This document shows, one piece after another, positions 1 to 5,171 of a stretch of DNA of 7,221 nucleotides. The translations under genes and the position numbers were made by a program. Under the pieces are notes generated by a model that was not told where the DNA came from, made no database searches, and saw only the letters and a list, made by a program, of their open reading frames with translations. Source of the stretch: Bacillota bacterium (GTDB lineage: Bacteria > Bacillota > Clostridia > Lachnospirales > Lachnospiraceae); assembly GCA_023421505.1 (NCBI GenBank), contig JAEZTJ010000080.1, positions 1 through 7,221 of the forward strand, read 5' to 3'. Each line of letters opens with the position of its first letter. The stretch's first letter is position 1.

Positions 1-60
1 ATATAAATCAAGGGCTTCGCCACATTTTTCTATTAACTTGTCAAGTGTTTTTTTACGCAC

Positions 61-150
61 AAAAAAAGAGCAGGGTATGTATTTCTACATACTCTACTCT
101 CCAGTCATTCTTATCTAAATGACATTGGTAATTTTCCAGAGCTCTTTTTT
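61..150 (+). terminator. Branched U-tailed hairpin, probable terminator at the left edge
   Basis: AAAAAAGAGC (62-71) is fully complementary to GCTCTTTTTT (141-150). Between these arms lie two further hairpins: 72-81 with 86-95 (10 bp, one G-U, loop TTTC), and 101-109 with 118-128 (9 bp, a two-base bulge at 124-125). Together they make a three-way junction ending in a T run, which would suit a terminator for a + strand gene left of the window. On the minus strand, 100-67 forms an alternative 15-bp stem with one mismatch, closed by a GAAA loop and followed by seven T, so the element could terminate in both directions. No minus-strand gene is visible to its right. I do not recognise it as a known riboswitch. 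Confidence 0.5.
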
Positions 151-286
151 ATTTCTGCAGGTTGTATTTAGATATTATTAGTAAAGAAAAATCTACCCAA
201 GCAGCAAAAGTACTTAGATGAATTATAATTAATATTGTTTCTAGGCTTATAAATGGAAAGATATTCAATAATATAAATAATCCTTA

Positions 287-315
287 TTGCAAAAAAAATA
301 GGAAACAGATACAAT
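287..315 (+). promoter_or_regulatory. Sigma-A-like promoter of the STM3941-type gene
   Basis: TTGCAA (287-292) and TACAAT (310-315) are separated by 17 bp, a near-consensus vegetative promoter. Transcription would start near 322, giving a leader of about 30 nt before the start codon at 352. A second -10-like TATAAT at 224-229 has no convincing -35 partner. The rest of 151-286 is AT-rich and shows nothing else I can name. Confidence 0.6.
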
Positions 316-351
316 ATTCTTAATTGTAGACGCGCTAAAGGGGGCCACTCT

Positions 352-873
352 ATGGGAGAGATCGTAATTGAGAAAGTGAATTTGAAAGCATATATTATGG
401 CACTGACTAATTTTTTACTGTTAATTGTTGCAGGTGTAGTAATGCTTTACGGCTTTGGGGAGCATAAAGCTAGATATTGGGTGCCGGGATTACTCGGCTT
501 CTTTGCATTACTTATTTCTTTTGTATTAGCTATTATCAATACCATGCAGATTAAAAAGCTGATAACGATTACCAGAGAAGGTGTTATTGATAATTCCTCC
601 ATTAGCGGGGTAGGATTTATATCCTTTGACGAAATTAAGGAATTTATAATTGTAACTGTAAACTATAAAAAGTCTATTGCTATTATACCTAAGAATGTCG
701 ATAGCTTTCTGTCAAAGCTCACCGTGGTAAAGCGAAGCCTGGCTAGAAGAAATATTAATGCGAATCTTCCGCCTATTATGATTCCGGCTGACATGGCTAA
801 GGATATGGATCCTGAGGATATCCTATCGTTATTGAGAAAAAGATTATTAGATTACAGCAGTTTAGATGATTGA
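352..873 (+). CDS. STM3941-type membrane protein with a C-terminal cytosolic domain
   Basis: The protein has 173 residues. Two hydrophobic helices at about 15-34 and 43-64 form a membrane hairpin, followed by a soluble domain from about residue 67. The stretch ITREGVIDNSS (72-82) followed by GFISFDEI (88-95), and the later PPIMIPADM (140-148), match what I know of the STM3941 family, a PH-like, bacterial membrane-anchored group of unknown function. The start is supported by AAAGGGG (338-344), 7 nt before the ATG, and by the promoter at 287-315. A weak 8-bp hairpin (891-909) follows, but there is no U-tailed terminator before rpsF, so some read-through is possible. No function can be given; the family assignment is by motif memory and fairly firm. 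Confidence 0.75.
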   Translation: MGEIVIEKVNLKAYIMALTNFLLLIVAGVVMLYGFGEHKARYWVPGLLGFFALLISFVLAIINTMQIKKLITITREGVIDNSSISGVGFISFDEIKEFIIVTVNYKKSIAIIPKNVDSFLSKLTVVKRSLARRNINANLPPIMIPADMAKDMDPEDILSLLRKRLLDYSSLDD

Positions 874-949
874 TTAATAATAAAATCTGCTAATAGCTCG
901 TAGCGATTATGTGAATTATCACTAATTTGCCGTTCTTTGATAAAAAAGG

Positions 950-978
950 TTGTATTATTCACAAACGTATGATAGTAT
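950..978 (+). promoter_or_regulatory. Candidate promoter of the rpsF-ssb-rpsR cluster
   Basis: TTGTAT (950-955) and TAGTAT (973-978) are separated by 17 bp. Transcription from it would give a leader of roughly 110 nt before rpsF, long enough for leader-level control. The -10 overlaps the left arm of an inverted repeat, AGTATAA (974-980) with TTATACT (995-1001). I found no clear S6:S18 autoregulatory motif (a CCG-containing bulged stem) in the leader. Confidence 0.4.
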
Positions 979-1096
979 AAGTAATTGTGATATGTTATAC
1001 TTAAATATTCCTTGCTCTTTAAATGCGAATTTGATTCTTCGTCAAGCAAATAGCATTAGAAAAGGGCCAGAGACCAGAAGGAGGTGCAAGACAACT

Positions 1097-1384
1097 ATGA
1101 ATCAATATGAATTAGCCTTAGTTGTAAATGCAAAAATCGAGGATGAAACCAGATTAGCTACATTAGAAGCTGCAAAAGATCTTATCACCAGATTCGGCGG
1201 TAATGTAACTAATGTTGATGACTGGGGAAAGAAAAGATTAGCCTATGAAATTCAGAAAATGAAGGAAGGCTTTTACTATTTCATCCAATTCGAAGCTGAT
1301 TCTACAGTTCCGAACGAGATCGAGCAGAGAGTTCGAATCATGGAAAATGTAATCAGATATTTGTGCATCAGAAAAGATGCTTAA
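1097..1384 (+). CDS. rpsF: 30S ribosomal protein S6
   Basis: The 95-residue product is a full-length bacterial S6, a protein of the small-subunit platform that pairs with S18. It opens MNQYELALVVNAKIEDE and carries the family's GGxVTxVDDWGKKRLAYEI stretch (residues 34-52) and the KEGFYYFIQFEA strand. The reading frame stays open upstream to 950, but AGGAGGTG (1079-1086), 10 nt before the ATG at 1097, and homology to S6 fix the start here. It is first in the widespread rpsF-ssb-rpsR order; a U-tailed hairpin follows 6 nt after the stop codon. S6 with S18 is known to autoregulate in several bacteria; no matching RNA motif was recognised here. Confidence 0.96.
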   Translation: MNQYELALVVNAKIEDETRLATLEAAKDLITRFGGNVTNVDDWGKKRLAYEIQKMKEGFYYFIQFEADSTVPNEIEQRVRIMENVIRYLCIRKDA

Positions 1385-1390
1385 TAGCTG

Positions 1391-1424
1391 ACAGGAAGAT
1401 TGTTAACCAATCGTCTTGTTTTTT
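1391..1424 (+). terminator. Terminator-like hairpin between rpsF and ssb
   Basis: ACAGGAAGATTG (1391-1402) pairs with CAATCGTCTTGT (1408-1419), a 12-bp stem with one G-U and one A-G mismatch and a TTAAC loop, followed by T at 1419-1424. Because ssb and rpsR are expected to share the rpsF transcript, it may be a partial terminator or attenuator that raises rpsF output relative to ssb, or an RNA processing site. Confidence 0.55.
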
Positions 1425-1463
1425 ATACTACCCTAAGGCGAACGAAAGGGAGGTATTCAACTT

Positions 1464-1913
1464 ATGAATAAAGCTATATTAATTGGTCGTTTAACCAGAG
1501 ACCCTGAGGTGAGATATTCACAGGGAGAAAGTTCTACAGCAATCGCGAGATTTACTCTGGCGGTTGATCGTAGATTTAAAAGAGCCGGAGAAACTCAGGA
1601 GGCGGATTTTATCGGCTGCGTTGCATTCGGCAAGCAGGCAGAATTCGTTGAGAGATATTTTAAGCAGGGTATGAAGATGGTTCTGTCCGGAAGAATTCAG
1701 ACAGGCAGCTATACCAATAAAGACGGAGTAAAGGTTTATACGACCGATGTGGTAGCAGAAGATATTGAATTTGCTGAAAGTAAGGGAGCGAGTGGAGATT
1801 CCGGAGCCCAGAGTGGTTATCACAGAGAATTTAAACCGGAGCCCAGTTCAGCAATGGGGGATGGATTTATGAACATCCCGGACGGTATTGACGAAGAATT
1901 ACCATTTAACTAG
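1464..1913 (+). CDS. ssb: Single-stranded DNA-binding protein
   Basis: The 149-residue protein coats single-stranded DNA in replication, repair and recombination, normally as a tetramer. The OB fold spans about 1-105: it opens MNKAILIGRLTRDPEVRY, with the core strand ADFIGCVAFGKQAEFVERYF (47-66), where many relatives have tryptophan in place of F55. A flexible Gly/Ser/Ala-rich linker (about 107-138) leads to the acidic tip DGIDEELPFN, the partner-docking peptide, ending with one Asn after the usual LPF. GGGAGGT (1448-1454) lies 9 nt before the ATG. Its place between rpsF and rpsR is the standard Firmicutes arrangement and marks this as the housekeeping copy. Confidence 0.96.
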   Translation: MNKAILIGRLTRDPEVRYSQGESSTAIARFTLAVDRRFKRAGETQEADFIGCVAFGKQAEFVERYFKQGMKMVLSGRIQTGSYTNKDGVKVYTTDVVAEDIEFAESKGASGDSGAQSGYHREFKPEPSSAMGDGFMNIPDGIDEELPFN

Positions 1914-1930
1914 AATTATCTTTAAATATA

Positions 1931-1981
1931 CAAGTGAAGGATAAGAAAGCTAGGATAACGAAATGGATTTGATTTCACTTG
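1931..1981 (+). promoter_or_regulatory. Perfect 8-bp inverted repeat in the rpsR leader
   Basis: CAAGTGAA (1931-1938) pairs perfectly with TTCACTTG (1974-1981), plus one G-U step, enclosing a 35-nt purine-rich loop. It fills the gap between ssb and the rpsR ribosome-binding site (AAGGAGG, 1999-2005). There is no T run, so it is not a terminator. It could be a translational control or RNA stability element for rpsR; its role is unproven. Confidence 0.35.
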
Positions 1982-2012
1982 CAAGAATAAAATCGGATAA
2001 GGAGGTCATGAT

Positions 2013-2285
2013 ATGCCATTCAACAGAAAAGATGATAAGGGCGATTCTCCGATGAAGAGAAAAACCTTCGGACGCAGAAGAAAGAAAGTATGCGTATTCT
2101 GTGCTGATAAGAATCACACAGGAATTGATTATAAAGATATCAATAAATTAAAAAGATATGTATCTGAGAGAGGTAAGATACTTCCCAGAAGAATTACCGG
2201 TAACTGTGCTAAGCATCAGAGAGCTTTAACAGTAGCGGTGAAGAGAGCAAGACATATCGCTTTAATGCCATATACAATGGATTAA
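2013..2285 (+). CDS. rpsR: 30S ribosomal protein S18, zinc-binding form
   Basis: The 90-residue protein binds the 30S platform next to S6. The core is the RRRKKVCVFC segment, then IDYKDINKLKRYVSERGKI (38-56) and LPRRITGNCAKHQR (57-70). Cys27 and Cys30 (CxxC), Cys65 and His68 form the potential zinc site of the C+ version of S18; many bacteria have lost it. AAGGAGG (1999-2005) lies 7 nt before the ATG at 2013. An overlapping ATG at 2008 is in another frame and is not the start. It is last in the cluster, and a strong terminator follows 15 nt after the stop codon. Confidence 0.96.
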   Translation: MPFNRKDDKGDSPMKRKTFGRRRKKVCVFCADKNHTGIDYKDINKLKRYVSERGKILPRRITGNCAKHQRALTVAVKRARHIALMPYTMD

Positions 2286-2299
2286 TTCAATGATTAAAT

Positions 2300-2339
2300 A
2301 AAATGCTGTTACATGACTAAGTTGTGTGACAGCATTTTT
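2300..2339 (+). terminator. Rho-independent terminator of rpsF-ssb-rpsR (palindrome copy 1)
   Basis: The core, 2303-2335, folds over its whole length: fifteen pairs (three of them G-U) around a TAA loop, with A-T pairs extending the stem to 2300-2338 and a run of five T at 2335-2339. The loop region ACTAAGTTGTGT and outer arms ATGCTG and CAGCAT recur at 6949-6981 after the exporter permease gene, so this is also one member of a repeat family. Confidence 0.85.
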
Positions 2340-2369
2340 ATTGTTTTAATCGGCAGAAGTGAAAAAATA

Positions 2370-2410
2370 TGAAAATACTAGATCTTTCCTTCAGCAAGAT
2401 AGTATTTTCA
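2370..2410. promoter_or_regulatory. Perfect 11-bp inverted repeat upstream of the phosphofructokinase gene
   Basis: TGAAAATACTA (2370-2380) is the exact reverse complement of TAGTATTTTCA (2400-2410). An inner TCTT with AAGA (2383-2386, 2396-2399) closes the loop to nine bases. No T run follows on the + strand; on the minus strand TATTTTTTC follows. A weak promoter, TTTTCA (2405-2410) and TTTATA (2428-2433) with 17 bp spacing, overlaps its right arm, so it may be an operator or a leader hairpin. Confidence 0.4.
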
Positions 2411-2443
2411 CGGGCAGCCAACAAACATTTATATGCGCATTGT

Positions 2444-2455
2444 CTCGCTAGCGAG
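2444..2455. promoter_or_regulatory. 12-bp GC-rich perfect palindrome upstream of pfp
   Basis: CTCGCTAGCGAG is a perfect 12-bp palindrome in otherwise AT-rich DNA, 31 bp before the start codon of the phosphofructokinase gene and just downstream of the weak -10-like TTTATA at 2428-2433. The position fits a repressor site or a short leader hairpin. No regulator can be named. Confidence 0.35.
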
Positions 2456-2486
2456 CCAAATAAGCAGCGCAGGAATGGGGTAAAAT

Positions 2487-3749
2487 ATGAATAATCTTTT
2501 GATTGGACAATCAGGTGGACCTACCGCAGCAATTAATGCAACCTTAGTTGGAATTTTACAAGCTGCACAGACTAGCACGAAAGTTGACAGGATATATGGG
2601 GCAAAGAATGGGATACAAGGAGTATTTGAGGAGGATTTCTTAGATCTTAGTGATTTACTTAAGGACACCACAGATATGGAGTTATTATGTCAAACGCCCG
2701 CAGCTATACTTGGTTCCTGCAGATGTAAGCTGGAGGACTGGACGAAGAAGGAAGAACAATATGAAGAAATCCTTCGGATCTTTCGTAAATATCAGATAAA
2801 ATATTACATCTGCATTGGCGGAAATGATTCAATGGATACCGTACATAAACTTGCAGGTTACTGCAAAGAGAAGAATATCAAAGATATTTGTATAGTGGGA
2901 GCACCAAAAACAATAGATAATGATCTTGTTGAGATAGATCATTGCCCCGGCTTTGGCTCTGCCGCAAAATATATATCGACTACCTTTGCAGAGCTAGAAA
3001 GGGATGCCGAGGTTTATAATACTAATTCTGTTATCATCGTAGAGATTATGGGAAGAAATGCCGGATGGCTTACAGCAGCCTCCGCTTTAGCCAGATTAAA
3101 CGGTTCAAATGGGCCAAGCCTTATATATTTGTGTGAAAAACCGTTTTGTACGGAGCGGTTTATCGAGGATGTGAAAGCGAAGCTTGAGGAGAATAAAACG
3201 GTTATTGTAGCAGTAAGTGAAGGTATTAAGGATTATGAGGGAAGATTTATCTCAGAACAGATGCAATCAGGAATAGCAGATGCATTCGGCCATAAATACA
3301 TAGCCGGGGCAGGACGTGTACTTGAAAAGCTTGTAAAGGATAGAATAGATTGCAAGGTACGGTCAATTGAATTAAATCTCATGCAAAGGTCGGCTGCTCA
3401 TATTGCAAGTGCTACTGATATCAATGAAGCGAAGATGCTGGGGATGAAGGCACTGCAGTGTGCAGTAGATAATATTACGGGACATATGGCATCTATTATT
3501 AGAAAGGCCTCAGAAGGCTATGAGATAGAATTTACCTCAGTACCGGTTGAAAGGGTAGCAAATATCGAGAAGAAAGTACCGCTAGAGTACATCGATGATT
3601 CAGGAAATGATGTAACGGAGGAGATGATGATATATCTTAAACCGTTAATTCAAGGTGAGGTTAGTATTAAATATGAGAACGGTATACCGAAGCACTTCAT
3701 TCTTACAAATACATTGATAGAGGATATGCACAGTGTGAAAAGAGTATAA
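2487..3749 (+). CDS. pfp: Pyrophosphate-type 6-phosphofructokinase
   Basis: The 420-residue cytosolic protein belongs to the phosphofructokinase family and probably interconverts fructose 6-phosphate and fructose 1,6-bisphosphate with PPi as phosphoryl donor. Visible motifs are IGQSGGPTAAINAT (6-19), GGNDS (111-115), PKTIDND (140-146, holding the catalytic Asp), PGFGSAAK (154-161) and MGRNAGW (188-194, sugar phosphate binding). Asp114 stands where ATP enzymes carry Gly (GGDGS), and Lys141 where they carry Gly (PGTIDND); both mark the PPi-dependent clades. Asn113 replaces the usual first Asp of GGDDS. At 420 residues it is longer than the roughly 320-residue ATP enzyme. The ribosome-binding site is weak (AGGAATGGGG, 2471-2480, 6 nt before the ATG). 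It is a lone gene between terminator-like elements. The donor is inferred from motifs. Confidence 0.88.
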   Translation: MNNLLIGQSGGPTAAINATLVGILQAAQTSTKVDRIYGAKNGIQGVFEEDFLDLSDLLKDTTDMELLCQTPAAILGSCRCKLEDWTKKEEQYEEILRIFRKYQIKYYICIGGNDSMDTVHKLAGYCKEKNIKDICIVGAPKTIDNDLVEIDHCPGFGSAAKYISTTFAELERDAEVYNTNSVIIVEIMGRNAGWLTAASALARLNGSNGPSLIYLCEKPFCTERFIEDVKAKLEENKTVIVAVSEGIKDYEGRFISEQMQSGIADAFGHKYIAGAGRVLEKLVKDRIDCKVRSIELNLMQRSAAHIASATDINEAKMLGMKALQCAVDNITGHMASIIRKASEGYEIEFTSVPVERVANIEKKVPLEYIDDSGNDVTEEMMIYLKPLIQGEVSIKYENGIPKHFILTNTLIEDMHSVKRV

Positions 3750-3851
3750 TTAATGATAAACCTTAGGTGAAGCTAGCAACCCGTATAGAATGAAGGGAAT
3801 ACAAAACTATAATATATATCTAAAGAAACTTCGTACGAATTAATTATCGAC

Positions 3852-3930
3852 AAGGAGCCTGCGTGATCTGAACGCCAAGTGTTAGTTTGTCACTGTCTAA
3901 CATGTGGGGTACATCAGCGGGTTCCTTTTA
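3852..3930 (+). ncRNA. Structured RNA or elaborate terminator downstream of pfp
   Basis: AAGGAGCCTGC (3852-3862) pairs with GCGGGTTCCTT (3917-3927): eleven pairs including two G-U. The stem continues as TGAT (3864-3867) with ATCA (3913-3916), an asymmetric internal loop (3868-3874 and 3908-3912), and an upper stem with TGTTAG (3880-3885) and CTAACA (3897-3902). TTTT (3926-3929) ends it. A plain terminator rarely has this much internal structure, and the element begins 102 nt after the pfp stop codon, so it may be a small RNA or a leader-like switch. I could not match it to a known riboswitch class. Confidence 0.4.
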
Positions 3931-4060
3931 TATCCCTTTTATTCCTCGATCAGATAAAATCACGCGGATGAAGCATGAAAAAGGACAAAATAAATAAAGC
4001 ACAGAAAAATTGACATTATTATTGGATTAAAAAAGCACTTGCATTTGGAAGGAGAATAAA

Positions 4061-4089
4061 TTGATATTGGTAAGAAAATGGTATATACT
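4061..4089 (+). promoter_or_regulatory. Sigma-A-like promoter of the regulator-exporter locus
   Basis: TTGATA (4061-4066) and TATACT (4084-4089) are separated by 17 bp, a near-consensus promoter. Transcription would begin near 4096, leaving a leader of about 50 nt before the preferred start at 4146. No GTT repeat pair with 21-bp spacing was seen around it, so autoregulation by the LytTR protein at this promoter is not evident. Confidence 0.6.
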
Positions 4090-4145
4090 TAGGGATAAAA
4101 TGGTTCTAATTAAAATACGGAATGTTCGATAAAGGGATGGGTAGT

Positions 4146-5159
4146 ATGCTCATAATAAACGGCCTATATAAGGAGCGAAGAAATAACGTAATAAAAGAGG
4201 TTAACCTATCACTTTATAAGGGGGAAACCGTCAGTCTGGAATGCAGTGATGAAATCAGTGATATGCTCATTAACATGATATTAGGATATGAATTACCCGG
4301 AAAGGGTGAGATCTTAATTGAGGGTGTCTCCCATAAGGAATATATAAAAAAGCACAGGGGTAAAATCGGTGTAATATCAAAAAACGATGTCCTTTACGAG
4401 AATATGACGATTAATAGCTATCTGAAGCTCTTTGCAGATATCATTGGAGCAAAATCGGATTACAGGGAAATTATGCTGAAATTGGCGCTTTTGGATATTG
4501 GAGATATGAAGATTAAGAATTTGAGCTATACTCAGAAACGCAGGGTAAGCTTCGCCAGAGAAAGATTGAAGGAACCTGCACTTTTTCTGTTTCAGGAACC
4601 GCTTCTTAATTTGGACCGAGATACCGCTCAAATAATCAAGGATAATATGAATGAGCTTTGCATGATGCAGACGGCAATACTGGCGACTTCCGTATCCTTT
4701 AAAAATACGATCTTAATCGGTGAAAGAGCGTACCAGATCGATATGGACGGAATGCTTGAATTAAATAATAATGGTGATTTGAATTTAAATAAGTCAAATG
4801 TAGATATGGAAAATAAAATATATCGGATTGAGAAAATTCCGGCTAAAATGGAAGACAAGATATTATTGTTTGATCCGATAGAAATTGATTATATCGAAGC
4901 AGTGCAGGGTGTCAGCTATCTATACATAAAGGGAGACAAATTCCCGTGCAATATATCCTTAACGGATTTGGAGGAGAGATTACAATATTTTGGCTTTTTT
5001 CGATGCCACAGATCCTATTTAATCAATTTGCAGAGAGTGAAGGAAGTAATTACCTGGTCAAGAAACAGCTATAGTCTTGTTCTTGGTGATAAAGCAAAAA
5101 GCTCAGTCCCGCTATCAAAGGGAAGACTGGAGGAGCTTAAGCAGATTCTGAAGCTGTAA
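4146..5159 (+). CDS. Degenerate ABC-ATPase / LytTR DNA-binding fusion regulator
   Basis: Residues 1 to about 205 have the layout of an ABC ATPase, but its nucleotide motifs have decayed: the Walker A site reads LECSDEISD (31-39) with no GxxGxGKT; the Q-loop region is ISKND (77-81); the signature is LSYTQ (126-130); Walker B is LFLFQEP (146-152) with Gln150 for the Asp although Glu151 remains; and the H-loop His is Ser182. Residues about 237-335 are an intact LytTR domain with the hallmark FFRCHRSYLINLQRV (284-298). I infer a cytosolic transcription factor whose dead ATPase half is a sensor or docking module. An upstream ATG at 4122 is in frame but has no ribosome-binding site; AAAGGG (4131-4136) sits 9 nt before 4146, and MLIINGLYK matches a normal ABC N-terminus. 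It lies 172 bp ahead of a complete ABC exporter, its likely target and partner. Confidence 0.85.
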   Translation: MLIINGLYKERRNNVIKEVNLSLYKGETVSLECSDEISDMLINMILGYELPGKGEILIEGVSHKEYIKKHRGKIGVISKNDVLYENMTINSYLKLFADIIGAKSDYREIMLKLALLDIGDMKIKNLSYTQKRRVSFARERLKEPALFLFQEPLLNLDRDTAQIIKDNMNELCMMQTAILATSVSFKNTILIGERAYQIDMDGMLELNNNGDLNLNKSNVDMENKIYRIEKIPAKMEDKILLFDPIEIDYIEAVQGVSYLYIKGDKFPCNISLTDLEERLQYFGFFRCHRSYLINLQRVKEVITWSRNSYSLVLGDKAKSSVPLSKGRLEELKQILKL

Positions 5160-5171
5160 GAATATTGAAAT

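Larger units (their letters stand above)
3750..4145. other. 396-bp intergenic region before the regulator gene
   Basis: No convincing protein gene lies here. It holds a TATAAT at 3808-3813 with a poor -35, a 10-bp palindrome TTCGTACGAA (3830-3839), a bulged structured RNA candidate ending in a T tract (3852-3930), a segment at 3951-3965 complementary to the left arm of that RNA, a TTGACA (4010-4015) without a partner -10, a strong but unexplained ribosome-binding site (GGAAGGAG, 4047-4054), and the promoter at 4061-4089. Confidence 0.6.

Noticed and set aside
852..1049. Minus-strand open frame of 65 codons
   Set aside because: It overlaps the end of the STM3941-type gene and the rpsF promoter region, has no ribosome-binding site and no recognisable motif.
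950..1096. Upstream extension of rpsF in the same frame
   Set aside because: The extension encodes 49 residues unlike any S6, overlaps the candidate promoter, and the ATG at 1097 has an excellent ribosome-binding site and the family N-terminus.
979..1096. S6:S18 autoregulatory RNA motif in the rpsF leader
   Set aside because: No bulged stem with the expected CCG was found in the leader; the only nearby CCG (930-932) lies upstream of the likely promoter.
1518..1823. Minus-strand open frame inside ssb
   Set aside because: It is the antisense shadow of a conserved gene and has no motif. The same applies to minus-strand frames at 2429-2671, 4377-4631, 4628-4858 and 5277-5474.
4010..4015. Perfect TTGACA as a promoter
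   Set aside because: No acceptable -10 hexamer occurs 16-18 bp downstream; the pair at 4061 and 4084 is far better.
4122..4145. Earlier ATG at 4122 (and 4137) for the ABC-LytTR gene
   Set aside because: There is no ribosome-binding site ahead of 4122, and AAAGGG abuts 4137. The ATG at 4146 has proper spacing and a normal ABC N-terminus.
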